From Anaerobaca lacustris (GTDB taxonomy: Bacteria; Planctomycetota; Phycisphaerae; Sedimentisphaerales; Anaerobacaceae), in contig NZ_JASCXX010000003.1 of NCBI RefSeq assembly GCF_030012215.1, positions 124,001-188,000 of the forward strand: a DNA stretch of 64,000 nucleotides. The letters are read 5' to 3'. Each line of letters begins with the position of its first letter. The first letter of the stretch is position 1. The position numbers and the translations under genes were made by a program. The notes under the pieces are model-generated. The model searched no databases. It was given only the letters and a program-made list of their open reading frames with translations, and was not told where the DNA came from. This document shows, piece by piece, positions 40,901-49,882 of this stretch.

Positions 40901-42415
40901 ATGACGACACAGACAGGTGCGAACGCCTATCAGCGTGGGCTGGAGCTGGCCGACGCCGGCAAGTACGAGGCGGCGTTGGGCTGCATTCAAGAGCATTTAC
41001 GAAGAACGCCGCTGGATGCCCAAGCCCTCAACGACGCCGGCGCGATTCTGCACTGCCTGAGGCGTTCCGACGAAGCCATCGGGCATCTGGTCAAGGCCCA
41101 CGCGCTTCAGGCCGACAGCGGCGAAATCGTATGGAATCTCGTAGAGGCGTACCTGGCCGCCGGGATGGCCGCCGAGGCCGCTTCGCTGATCGAGACGATG
41201 GAGCGGATGAAGATCCTCAGCATCGAGGTGCTCAACCGGATCGCCACCATGCTGCTCGATCAGGACCGCAAAGGCCTGGCGGTCGAGGTGCTGCTGCATT
41301 CTCGCCGGCTGTGGCCCGAGCAGGAGGTGCTCAATCCGATCCTGGAGGTGATCCGCAACAAGCGGCCCAAGATCGCGCTGTTCCGTGTCGGAGACAGCCT
41401 CGATGGGGCGCTGGCGGAAGCCTGGGCGTTCCTTCAGGAGCGTTTTCAGACGGAGTTCTGCACGGACCAGGGCCCCGATGAGTTGACTCGGCTGATGCAA
41501 TGGTGTGATATCGCGTGGTTCGACGGCGGCGGCTCGATCGCGGTCGAGGCGTCGCAACGGCCCCGGTCCGGCAAGACCATCGTCAGTCTGCGGCGTTCGG
41601 ACGTCCGTGACGACTGGGTGCGGCTCGTTCGGTGGGAGCATGTGGACATTCTCGTTCTGATCGGCAGTCCGGCCGTCGAAGAGGCGCTGCTGAAATGGAT
41701 CCCCGACATTCGAAACCGGACCCGCGTGGTGGTCGTGCCGAATGGGATCAACGTCGAACGATTCGCGTTCCAGCCGCGCGCACGCGGCAAGAACCTTGCC
41801 TGCATAGGCCGCCTCTCTATGGAAGCGAACCCGGCCTTTCTCCTGCAATGCATGCAGAAACTCCGCTATCTTGACGCCGGCTACCGATTGTTCTTCTCGG
41901 GCGATTTCGAGAGTCCGATGCTCGAGCAATACACCCGGCACATGGTTCAGACGCTCGGCTTGACCGACGCCGTATCGTTCGAGCCTTATCCGAGCGATCT
42001 GAACGCCTGGCTTGGCGACAAGCACTTTATCGTCTCGTGCAGCATCGGCGAGGGTCAGATCGAGTCGTTGCTGACCGGCATGGCCTGCGGGCTCAAGCCC
42101 ATTGCCCACAACTTCGCCGGGGCCGAGCGGCTGTTTCCCTCGACATACCTGTTCAACATCGCTGAGGAGTTCTGCGAGTGTGCGCTGGGCCGCGAGTACG
42201 ATCCGGCCGCTTATCGCCGGTTCGTGGAGGAACGCTATCCGATTCACGAGCAACTGCGCCAGATTGGCGGCATTCTGAATCAGCTCGAGGCCGAGATCGA
42301 TGCCCAGTGCCCCGTTGCCGGCAGTGATCGCTCTGCCGTCGGGATTGCCGGCATCCCTGCGCCGCAGGGCAATCGACTCCGTGCCGGTGGCCCTGTGAAC
42401 GCCGCCGGCCTGTAA
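40901..42415 (+). CDS. TPR-glycosyltransferase (GT-B type)
   Basis: 504 aa from the ATG at 40901 (GGAG 12 nt upstream; the frame is open back to 40748). Residues 1-150 are TPR-like helices, the type used to recognise protein acceptors. Residues 155-460 look like a GT4-type glycosyltransferase: a nucleotide-sugar-side fold with PNGINVERFAF (near 280), LACIGRLSMEANP and an EGQIESLLTGMACG stretch equivalent to the C-terminal donor-binding motif. First gene behind the third sigma-54 promoter, just after flgL, so a flagellin or hook glycosyltransferase is plausible. Confidence 0.75.
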   Translation: MTTQTGANAYQRGLELADAGKYEAALGCIQEHLRRTPLDAQALNDAGAILHCLRRSDEAIGHLVKAHALQADSGEIVWNLVEAYLAAGMAAEAASLIETMERMKILSIEVLNRIATMLLDQDRKGLAVEVLLHSRRLWPEQEVLNPILEVIRNKRPKIALFRVGDSLDGALAEAWAFLQERFQTEFCTDQGPDELTRLMQWCDIAWFDGGGSIAVEASQRPRSGKTIVSLRRSDVRDDWVRLVRWEHVDILVLIGSPAVEEALLKWIPDIRNRTRVVVVPNGINVERFAFQPRARGKNLACIGRLSMEANPAFLLQCMQKLRYLDAGYRLFFSGDFESPMLEQYTRHMVQTLGLTDAVSFEPYPSDLNAWLGDKHFIVSCSIGEGQIESLLTGMACGLKPIAHNFAGAERLFPSTYLFNIAEEFCECALGREYDPAAYRRFVEERYPIHEQLRQIGGILNQLEAEIDAQCPVAGSDRSAVGIAGIPAPQGNRLRAGGPVNAAGL

Positions 42416-42429
42416 GGATAACGCCGCAC

Positions 42430-44070
42430 GTGAGATCGTACGCTCATCCAATGCCCGACGGCTTGTGCCGGAACACGTCGCATCGGTCCGCTCCGGACCG
42501 ATGCGATCGGTGCGGGCCCTTGGTGAGTGTGCTGTTGCCCACCTACAACCGGCGCCGTTACCTTCCGTACGCGTTGGCCAGTGCCGTGCAACAGACCTAC
42601 CGAAACCTGGAAATTTTCGTGATCCGCGACGGTGGTCCGGACGTCGGAGACATCGTGCGTGCGTTCGGCGATCCTCGGATCCGTTTCATTGACCGGGGCG
42701 AAAACCGTGGAAAACCCTATTCGCTGAACGAGGCGTTGGGCTGTGCGCGGGGCAAGTACGTCGCGTACCTAGATGACGACGACGTCCACTATCCCCACCA
42801 CGTGCAGGTCCTGGTCGATGCCCTCGAAGGGCCGACGGACTGTCGCGTGGCTTACAGCGATTTGTACAAGACCTACTGCCACGTGCGGTCCGACGGCGAG
42901 CGGGAGATCCGGAGCAAACACGTGGAGATCAGTCGTGACTTCGACCGGTATCTGATGCTCTATTTCAATCACGTCCTGCACGTCTCGCTCATGCATCGCC
43001 GCGATCTGCTGGACCGGACCGGTCTCTACAACGAAGATCTGAACATCCTGATCGATTGGGACATGACCCGTCGTCTGGCCTTCTTCTCGGATTTCCACCA
43101 TGTTCATACGATCACGGGGGAATTCTACAGTCCACTCGAGGAATCGGAGCGCATCTCGATCCAGCGCCGCAAGGACCCACGGGAGTATCTTCGCAATGTG
43201 CTGACCATTCGCACGACCCACCCGCCCAGACCGTGGGACAAGCTGGACGAGCTGTCGGTCATTCTGCTTGTCGATCGGCTCGAGCAAAGTGTGGCGGAAA
43301 TGTGCGGCCGCCTCTGGCGGCACACATTCTATCCTTATCGGCTGTATCTCCCTCTGGCGCCCGTCGAACTGTCGCGCCTGAACAGCGAGATGCCGAATGT
43401 GGTGCTCGTCCCGGTCGATCCGCTCAGCACACCGGGCGAGCGAGTCGATGTGGCGCTGCAAAGGGCCGAAGGGGCGTACGTGGCGATTGTACCCGGCACG
43501 CTGCCGATTGATGAGATGTGGGTGGAGAATCCGCTCTACGCCCTGATTCATGGTGCCGGGGCTCGAGAAGGCTTTCTGCTCGAAGGCGCCGATCCCGAGC
43601 GATGGGGGGCGGTACTGAGGCGCACCGACCTCGAGCGGGCCAGGAGCGCCCACCCCCACCTTTCGGTGGAGGCGTCGTTGACCGCCTGTGGCATCCGTGT
43701 GCGGCGGCCGCGTCCAGAGGAACTACCCTTTCAATTCGACGAGTTGCTGCAACAGGCCAGGGCGGCCGAATCGGATGGCGATTGGGCCATTGCGGCCCGG
43801 GTGTTCGCGCATCTGGCCGCCCATCATCGCAACGAATTGTGGATGACGGCGCTGGGGGCCGGCGCCCATTTTCATGCGGGCAACTACGAGGAGGCCGGCC
43901 GGCTCAGTCGTCAGGTCAATCGGGTGCGGTCAACCATCGAGACCCTTTTGCTGGAGGCCAAGGTCTGTCGTCGCCGACAGGATTTCCACACCGCCATCCG
44001 TCTGCTCCGCGAGGCGGAGCGAGGGCTGCGAGACTGTCTTCCGACGCCGGACCGGGCGCCGATAATGTGA
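42430..44070 (+). CDS. family-2 glycosyltransferase with TPR-like C-terminus
   Basis: 546 aa from GTG 42430 (AAGGA 11 nt before); the ATG at 42451 is an alternative. The GT-A domain (about 33-250) begins PLVSVLLPTYNRRRYLPYAL and has the YLDDDD metal-binding motif near residue 115. A middle region (about 290-430) may be a second, degenerate nucleotide-sugar fold. The C-terminal 110 residues are TPR-like helices. It lies 15 nt after the first glycosyltransferase gene; the target is probably a protein or a lipid-linked glycan. Confidence 0.8.
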   Translation: MRSYAHPMPDGLCRNTSHRSAPDRCDRCGPLVSVLLPTYNRRRYLPYALASAVQQTYRNLEIFVIRDGGPDVGDIVRAFGDPRIRFIDRGENRGKPYSLNEALGCARGKYVAYLDDDDVHYPHHVQVLVDALEGPTDCRVAYSDLYKTYCHVRSDGEREIRSKHVEISRDFDRYLMLYFNHVLHVSLMHRRDLLDRTGLYNEDLNILIDWDMTRRLAFFSDFHHVHTITGEFYSPLEESERISIQRRKDPREYLRNVLTIRTTHPPRPWDKLDELSVILLVDRLEQSVAEMCGRLWRHTFYPYRLYLPLAPVELSRLNSEMPNVVLVPVDPLSTPGERVDVALQRAEGAYVAIVPGTLPIDEMWVENPLYALIHGAGAREGFLLEGADPERWGAVLRRTDLERARSAHPHLSVEASLTACGIRVRRPRPEELPFQFDELLQQARAAESDGDWAIAARVFAHLAAHHRNELWMTALGAGAHFHAGNYEEAGRLSRQVNRVRSTIETLLLEAKVCRRRQDFHTAIRLLREAERGLRDCLPTPDRAPIM

Positions 44071-44106
44071 TCGCAAGGTCAGCGAGGAAACTGAGGAAAC
44101 ACGAAT

Positions 44107-44724
44107 ATGGACACGGCGCAAACGAACGAGGTGGAAAAGCGCAAGCGAGCGCAGCACTATGAAGTGTTGCGGGAGCTGGGCGATTGCTATACGACGGTCG
44201 GCAACTACGGGCAGGCCCAGCGTTGCTATGAGAAGGCCGCCTCGATTGGGCCGGACGAACCCGGGCCCTATGTGGGTCTGGGCGCGGCCGCGCTCCAGAC
44301 GGGCCGGTGTGAGGACGCCGAGATCGCCTTCCGTGTGGCGTGTCGTCTGGACCCGAACTGCGCCAAGGCCTACACCGGCCTGGCCATGGTTGCACAGCAG
44401 CGCAAAGAGTACTCCTCCTCGTTCGATCTCTATATGAAGTCGCTCGAACTGGACAGCGACAACATCACGGCGCTTCTCGGATTGTTCCAGGTCTCCTGTG
44501 AGATGGCGTCGTTCGCCAAGGTAATCTACTACCTTCAAGTGTATCTGGAGATGCACCCGGGCGACGTGTCCGTGATGTTCGCGCTGGCGGCGCTGTATTT
44601 CAAGGATGGCCGCCCGGAGGAATCCCGGCAGATGCTGCTGGATCTGTTGGTGTTGGAGCCGGCCAATGAGGATGCGAAGAACCTTCTGGAAGAAGTGGAG
44701 CACGGCCTCGTTCGGGCCGGATAG
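44107..44724 (+). CDS. TPR protein of the glycosylation block
   Basis: 205 aa, five to six TPR units throughout (YEVLRELGDCYTTVGNYGQA; CYEKAASIGPDEPGPYVGLG; AFRVACRLDPNCAKAYTGLA and so on). No signal sequence or membrane helix, so cytoplasmic. It probably acts as a docking adaptor between glycosyltransferases and the flagellar export chaperones. The start is 36 nt after the glycosyltransferase stop, and its stop is 3 nt before the next ATG. Confidence 0.8.
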   Translation: MDTAQTNEVEKRKRAQHYEVLRELGDCYTTVGNYGQAQRCYEKAASIGPDEPGPYVGLGAAALQTGRCEDAEIAFRVACRLDPNCAKAYTGLAMVAQQRKEYSSSFDLYMKSLELDSDNITALLGLFQVSCEMASFAKVIYYLQVYLEMHPGDVSVMFALAALYFKDGRPEESRQMLLDLLVLEPANEDAKNLLEEVEHGLVRAG

Positions 44725-44727
44725 CCT

Positions 44728-45117
44728 ATGACCTTGCCTGCGGACCATTCAGGTGTTCCTGCCGATCCCGTGCAGGCGATGTCGGAAGAGCTGGGCCGTC
44801 TTCTGACTCAGCAGATCGCGTGCGTACGCGAGGGCAATCTCGATCGCGTCGAGCAGATTGCCGTTCGGACCGATGCGCTTGTGGCCGGGATCGCGTCGGG
44901 CCGTCCATCAGGATCGGTGCCGGCGGCGTCGCAGAAAGCGCACCTGAAGCGGCTGTACGACGAACTGACTCTCGCTCTGCGCGCCGAGCGAGACGACATA
45001 CAAACGAAGCTGAAGCAGTTGAGGCAGGTCAAGAAGGCGCTCGGCGCCTACGGGCGAGACGCCGGAGCACGATCGGCATTGCGTCCCGCGGCGCTCGACG
45101 ACGCGAGTAGGCAATAG
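44728..45117 (+). CDS. FliT/FlgN-like small helical protein
   Basis: 129 aa, predicted to be an antiparallel helix bundle (about 18-58 and 70-112) with a conserved-looking end KKALGAYGR, similar in size and shape to flagellar export chaperones of the FliT/FlgN type. There is no Cys, no signal peptide and a flexible tail. In a block with glycosyltransferases it might present a late flagellar substrate for modification before export. Assignment by pattern only. Confidence 0.45.
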   Translation: MTLPADHSGVPADPVQAMSEELGRLLTQQIACVREGNLDRVEQIAVRTDALVAGIASGRPSGSVPAASQKAHLKRLYDELTLALRAERDDIQTKLKQLRQVKKALGAYGRDAGARSALRPAALDDASRQ

Positions 45118-45142
45118 GGTCACGAAGTAAGGAGCGTTCTCA

Positions 45143-46567
45143 ATGAATATGTCCTTCATCGGCATAGGAAAGCTGGGCCTCTGCTCGGCGGCGTGCTTTG
45201 CCGCCAAGGGTCATCGTACCATCGGTGTGGATTCCAGCGTCGAGCATATCGAGGCGCTCCGGAGTGGGCGGTGCCCGATCGACGAGCCCGGGCTGGCGAC
45301 ACTCCTCGATGGATGCCGGACACGCATGGAGTTCACCACCGACTATGGCTACGCCGTGCAGAACAGCGACATCACGCTGATTACCGTGCCGACCCCCAGC
45401 GATTCCAGCGGCCGTTTCTCCAATGCGTACGTCGAGACCGTTCTCGATCGTATGGCTCCGGCGCTGAAGGCCAAGAAGACCTTTCACGTGGTGGCGCTGG
45501 TTTCCACCGTCATGCCGACGACCTGCGAGTGCGTGTTCAAGCCGATGTTGGAGAAACTGACCGGGAAGATATGCGGCCGGGACTTCGGGTTCGTCTACAA
45601 CCCCGAGTTTGTCGCTCTCGGTTCGGTCATCCACGATTTCCTTCATCCGGACGTGCTGCTCATCGGGGCTTCCGACGAACGGTCGGCGCAGACGTGCAGG
45701 GAGCTGTACGCCTCGGTGGTCGAGAGCCATCCGCATTATGCCGTGATGAATCTGACCAATGCAGAGATCACCAAGCTGAGCCTCAACTGCTACGTGACGA
45801 TGAAGATCAGCTTCGCCAACGAGCTGGCGGCGATTTGTGAGCGAATACCAGAGGCCGACGTGGACGTGGTGACCTCGGCCCTGGGCGCCGATACGCGAAT
45901 CGGGCGCCGATACCTCAAAGGGGGACTTGGATTCGGCGGCCCGTGCTTCCCGCGCGACAATCTGGCGTTCCAGCGCTGCGCCGAGGATGCCGGTGCCGAC
46001 GCGCACCTGAGCCCGCGCGTGGTTCGGGTGAACGATGAGGTCGTGAACCGCCTGTTCGCGATGGTCGGCGAACACGCGCGTTCCGGATCGACGGTGGCTC
46101 TGCTGGGCCTTTCCTACAAGCCCGGCACGCACATCATCGAGGAATCACAGTCGGTCATGCTGGCGTCGCAGCTTCTGGAGGCGGGGTATGTGGTTCGGAT
46201 GCACGACCCCAAGGCCCTGAAGGCGGTCTCGGAGGCCCTCCGTGGGCGCGGAGTCTGTTGCGACGATCCCTACGAGGCCGTGGCCGACGCCTGCGTCGTT
46301 GTGATGCTGACGGACTGGCCTGAATACAGCCGTCTGGACATGGAACGGCTGGAAGACCGCGCGGGGGAGACGCCGCTGCTGATCGATTGCTGGCGGGCTT
46401 TCCGGGGCGTTCCGCTGAAGAAGTTCACATACCGGGCATTCGGGATCTCGACCCGGTTTTCAGGGGGAATCGAACATGGCTGTCGCCCAGACATTCTCTA
46501 CCAGGACCGTCGAGGACGTACGCCGGTACTGGAACGCGCGTCCGTGCAACATCCGGCACTCACCTAA
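45143..46567 (+). CDS. UDP-glucose/GDP-mannose-type 6-dehydrogenase
   Basis: 474 aa. N-terminal NAD-binding motif GIGKLGL at the start, then the central helix (LSLNCYVTMKISFANE) and the catalytic cysteine in GGPCFPRDN (Cys268), then the C-terminal UDP-binding domain (LGLSYKPGT). It oxidises the 6-OH of a nucleotide hexose to the uronic acid. The natural end of the family is near residue 432 (TYRAFG); the last 40 residues run 92 nt into the next gene and look like read-through. The substrate base and sugar cannot be told from sequence. Confidence 0.9.
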   Translation: MNMSFIGIGKLGLCSAACFAAKGHRTIGVDSSVEHIEALRSGRCPIDEPGLATLLDGCRTRMEFTTDYGYAVQNSDITLITVPTPSDSSGRFSNAYVETVLDRMAPALKAKKTFHVVALVSTVMPTTCECVFKPMLEKLTGKICGRDFGFVYNPEFVALGSVIHDFLHPDVLLIGASDERSAQTCRELYASVVESHPHYAVMNLTNAEITKLSLNCYVTMKISFANELAAICERIPEADVDVVTSALGADTRIGRRYLKGGLGFGGPCFPRDNLAFQRCAEDAGADAHLSPRVVRVNDEVVNRLFAMVGEHARSGSTVALLGLSYKPGTHIIEESQSVMLASQLLEAGYVVRMHDPKALKAVSEALRGRGVCCDDPYEAVADACVVVMLTDWPEYSRLDMERLEDRAGETPLLIDCWRAFRGVPLKKFTYRAFGISTRFSGGIEHGCRPDILYQDRRGRTPVLERASVQHPALT

Positions 46568-47351
46568 GCCGGTCGGGACGCGCGCCTACTTTGACGAGGT
46601 GGAGGCCCGCAAGTACTTTGTGGAGCCGCATATCCCGGCGCTTGCCGAGTTCGACCGATGGGCCGGCAAGAAGGTCCTCGAGATCGGCTGCGGCATCGGT
46701 ACGGACACGATCCGCTTCGCGCGGGCAGGCGCGCAGGTGACGGCTGTGGATCTTTCGGACGCCTCTCTGGCGGTGGCCAAAGAACGTGCCGCGGTTTACG
46801 AACTGGACGACCGCATCACCTTCCACCAGGCCGACGTCGAGCGGCTCAGCGAGGTGGTGCCCGTCGAGGCGTACGATCTGGTCTACTCGTTCGGCGTCAT
46901 TCACCATACGCCGCATCCGCAGGACGCCGTCCGCGAGATCCGCAAGTACATGGGGCCGCAGAGCGTGTTGAAGATGATGGTCTATCATCGCCACTCCTGG
47001 AAGGTGCTTTGGATACTGATGAAGTTCGGCAAAGGGGCGTTCTGGAAGCTCGATGAGCTGATCGCCCGCCACTCCGAGGCCCAGACAGGCTGCCCCGTGA
47101 CGTACAGTTACTCGCGCCGGACGGTGCGGGATCTGTTGCAGGGGTTCACAGTGCAGAGGGCGTTTGTCGATCACATCTTCGCCTACCGCATCCCCGAGTA
47201 CAAACGCCACGAGTATCGTAAGGTGTGGTACCTCCGGCTTCTTCCCGACCCGGCGTTCCGTCGATTGGAGCGAAGCCTCGGCTGGCACTTATGCGTGGAG
47301 GCCCGTCCGGCAGGTCCGGGCCGAATCGGATCGTTTCCGGCTCCAGCCTGA
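46476..47351 (+). CDS. class I SAM-dependent methyltransferase
   Basis: 291 aa. Motif I LEIGCGIGTDTIRFA near residue 70, acidic motif II AVDLSDASL, and FGVIHHTPHP for the motif IV region, as in UbiE/small-molecule methyltransferases. AGGGGG precedes the ATG by 8 nt, which supports this start despite the 92-nt overlap with the dehydrogenase gene. Likely O- or N-methylates a sugar in the block. Confidence 0.82.
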   Translation: MAVAQTFSTRTVEDVRRYWNARPCNIRHSPKPVGTRAYFDEVEARKYFVEPHIPALAEFDRWAGKKVLEIGCGIGTDTIRFARAGAQVTAVDLSDASLAVAKERAAVYELDDRITFHQADVERLSEVVPVEAYDLVYSFGVIHHTPHPQDAVREIRKYMGPQSVLKMMVYHRHSWKVLWILMKFGKGAFWKLDELIARHSEAQTGCPVTYSYSRRTVRDLLQGFTVQRAFVDHIFAYRIPEYKRHEYRKVWYLRLLPDPAFRRLERSLGWHLCVEARPAGPGRIGSFPAPA

Positions 47352-47380
47352 ATCGGAACCGATTGGAGCAGCAGCACAGT

Positions 47381-48907
47381 ATGACGCAGAATCACAAGAT
47401 TCACACATTGGGCGAGCTACCCGAGGTGCTCGGGCGGCATCGGGACAAAGGGCGAAGGATCGTCCATTGCCACGGAGTGTTCGACCTGCTGCACATCGGC
47501 CACATCCGCTATTTCGAGCAGGCCCGCAGCTTCGGAGATGTTCTGGTGGTCACCCTGACGCCCGACCAGTATGTGGACAAGGGCGACAAGCGGCCGGCCT
47601 TTCCCGAGCGGCTCCGGGCCGAGGCGATTGCTTCATTGAGCGTCGTGGACTACGTCGCGGTCAACGAATGGCCTACTGCTGAGCAGACGCTGCGCTGCCT
47701 CAAGCCCGATGTCTATGTCAAAGGCTCCGATTTCAAGTCCGTTGACGCCGATCGCACAGGCAAGTTGGCGCTGGAAGAGGGGGTTTGCAGGGAATTGGGG
47801 ATTGAGCTTCGATTCACGCAGGACATCGTCTTCAGCTCGACCAGTCTCATCAACCGGTTCTTCTCCTCGTTCTCCCGCGAGCTTCAGGACTATCTCGACT
47901 TGTTCCGTCGCCGCTACTCGCTGGATCGGGTTCTCGAAATCGTTGACGAGATGGCCCGGCTCAAGGTGCTTCTGGTCGGTGACGTGATTGTGGACGAGTA
48001 CTGTTACTGCAGCCCACTGGGCGCCTCGTCGAAATCGCCCGTACTGGCGGTCCGGCGCAACAGCGTGGATTGCTTCGCCGGCGGGGTGCTGGCCGTGGCG
48101 AATCATCTGGCGAATTTCGCGGACCAGGTCACTCTCCTGACGGTCCTGGGCGACCGTGACGATTATCGCGACCTGATCGTCTCGGCGCTGCATCCGCGCG
48201 TCCGCCCGCAGTTCTGGATTCAGGACAACGCGCCGACGCTCGTCAAACGGCGCTATCTCGACGGGTACACGCTCCACAAACTGCTCGAAGTCTACAACAT
48301 GGACGATTCGGGTCTGTCGGCCGACAAGGACGGCCAGATGTGCTCGACGGTCCGTGCCCAGGCGCCGCAGCACGACATGGTGGTTGCGGCCGATTTTGGC
48401 CACGGGGCCGTGAGTTCGTCTTTGTCCCAGTCGCTGGTGGAGCATGCGCCGTTTCTGGCCGTCAACACCCAGGTCAATGCGGGCAACGCCGCCATGCACA
48501 CGATCTCGAAATACGCCCGCGCCGACTACATCAGTCTGACCGAACGCGAGCTTCGGCTGGATTGCCGCGACCAGAAGACCGACCTTCGCCCGTTGGGCTG
48601 CCAGACGGCGGCACGGTTCCACAGCGAGGCCTTGGCTGTGACCAAGGGCCGGCAGGGGGCGTGCCTTTGTGGACCCGACGGCGCATTTGTGGTTGTGCCG
48701 GCGTTTGCGAGCAAGGCCGTCGACAGCGTAGGTTCGGGCGATGCCTTCTTCGCGATCAGTTCGCTGGCGATCCGGCTGGGGGCGCCCTTCGAGATCGCGG
48801 GTTTCCTGGGCAACGTGGCCGGGGCTCTGGCCGTTCAGATCATCGGCAACCAGAAGGCCATCGACAAGGCGAGTTTGACGAAATACATCACCTCTTTGCT
48901 GAAATGA
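47381..48907 (+). CDS. bifunctional sugar-phosphate nucleotidyltransferase/kinase, HldE-like in reversed order
   Basis: 508 aa from the ATG at 47381. Residues 25-150 are a cytidylyltransferase-like domain: GVFDLLHIGH (His38/His41) and VKGSDF. Residues 180-505 are a PfkB-family kinase with the anion hole and catalytic base VDSVGSGDAF (Asp454). Enteric HldE has kinase first and adenylyltransferase second; here the order is opposite. HldE makes heptose 1,7-bisphosphate and later ADP-heptose. With a GmhA-like gene and a HAD phosphatase near by, an NDP-heptose product is likely; the nucleotide is not determinable. Confidence 0.85.
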   Translation: MTQNHKIHTLGELPEVLGRHRDKGRRIVHCHGVFDLLHIGHIRYFEQARSFGDVLVVTLTPDQYVDKGDKRPAFPERLRAEAIASLSVVDYVAVNEWPTAEQTLRCLKPDVYVKGSDFKSVDADRTGKLALEEGVCRELGIELRFTQDIVFSSTSLINRFFSSFSRELQDYLDLFRRRYSLDRVLEIVDEMARLKVLLVGDVIVDEYCYCSPLGASSKSPVLAVRRNSVDCFAGGVLAVANHLANFADQVTLLTVLGDRDDYRDLIVSALHPRVRPQFWIQDNAPTLVKRRYLDGYTLHKLLEVYNMDDSGLSADKDGQMCSTVRAQAPQHDMVVAADFGHGAVSSSLSQSLVEHAPFLAVNTQVNAGNAAMHTISKYARADYISLTERELRLDCRDQKTDLRPLGCQTAARFHSEALAVTKGRQGACLCGPDGAFVVVPAFASKAVDSVGSGDAFFAISSLAIRLGAPFEIAGFLGNVAGALAVQIIGNQKAIDKASLTKYITSLLK

Positions 48908-48913
48908 GACGCG

Positions 48914-49882
48914 ATGGCCGGCAGGTACCCTCTGTTTGACCGATCGGCCCTTCTGGTCAGGCCCATCGGGCAACGCCAGCATGATCTATCCGCGCATAAA
49001 ATCCTTCCACTTGCCCCGGTTGATGCGGCGCATCTGGAGCTGTCTGAAGTTGCCGAGCAGATTGTGCGGGCCCGTCGGCGGGGGGCCGCGGTGATCCTGA
49101 TGATGGGCGCCCACGTTCTGCGCTGCGGGGTCCAGCGCTATCTGATCGATTTGATGGAGCGAGGGCTCATCACGGCGCTGGCCGGCAACGGCGCCTGCGC
49201 GATCCACGACTACGAACTGGCGCTCATCGGCGCCACCACCGAAAGCGTTGCCCGCTACATTCAGGACGGGCAGTTCGGGCTCTGGCGGGAGACGGGTCGA
49301 CTCAACGACGTGATCGCAGCGGCGGCGTCCGAGAATATGGGGCTGGGGGAGGCTGTCGGCCGCGAAATCGAGGAGAGCGACCCTCCGTACAGGGATATCA
49401 GTGTCCTGGCTGCTGCCTACCGTCTGAATATCCCCTTCACCATCCACGTGGGCATCGGCTACGACATCATTCATGAGCACCCCAACTGCGACGGTGCCGC
49501 CCTGGGGGCCGCCAGCTATACCGATTTCCTCATCTTTACGAAGGTGGTCGAGCAACTGGGGCAAGGGGTGGTGATGAACTTCGGCAGCGCCGTAATGGCT
49601 CCGGAGATCTTCCTCAAGGCCCTGGCCATGGTTCGCAACGTCGCCTGCCGACGCGGCGAAAACGGGGCCGGCTTCACGATGCTGGTATGTGATTTGCATA
49701 ATTTGCCGGCGGGCTATCGTCGTGAAGCCCTGAAAGGCAACCCGGACTATTACTTTCGGCCGTGGAAGACCATGTTGGTACGCACCGTGGCCGATGGTGG
49801 AGCAAGCTATTATGTTCAAGGAGACCACGCAACCACGGTCCCCGAACTCTGGACCGCAGTTCGAAGCTGTCCTGCCCTGTGA
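48914..49882 (+). CDS. deoxyhypusine synthase-like protein of unknown role
   Basis: 322 aa. The core (MMGAHVLRCGVQRYL near 60; GNGACAIHDYELALIGAT; IHEHPNCDGAALGAASYTDF; VVMNFGSAVMAPEIFLKAL) has the look of the deoxyhypusine synthase superfamily, an NAD-binding fold, although the active lysine motif of true deoxyhypusine synthase is not evident. eIF5A is not bacterial, so a different reaction is expected. It is sandwiched between the HldE-like and GmhA-like genes, which ties it to the sugar pathway. Its end overlaps the next gene by 71 nt. Family assignment is tentative. Confidence 0.45.
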   Translation: MAGRYPLFDRSALLVRPIGQRQHDLSAHKILPLAPVDAAHLELSEVAEQIVRARRRGAAVILMMGAHVLRCGVQRYLIDLMERGLITALAGNGACAIHDYELALIGATTESVARYIQDGQFGLWRETGRLNDVIAAAASENMGLGEAVGREIEESDPPYRDISVLAAAYRLNIPFTIHVGIGYDIIHEHPNCDGAALGAASYTDFLIFTKVVEQLGQGVVMNFGSAVMAPEIFLKALAMVRNVACRRGENGAGFTMLVCDLHNLPAGYRREALKGNPDYYFRPWKTMLVRTVADGGASYYVQGDHATTVPELWTAVRSCPAL

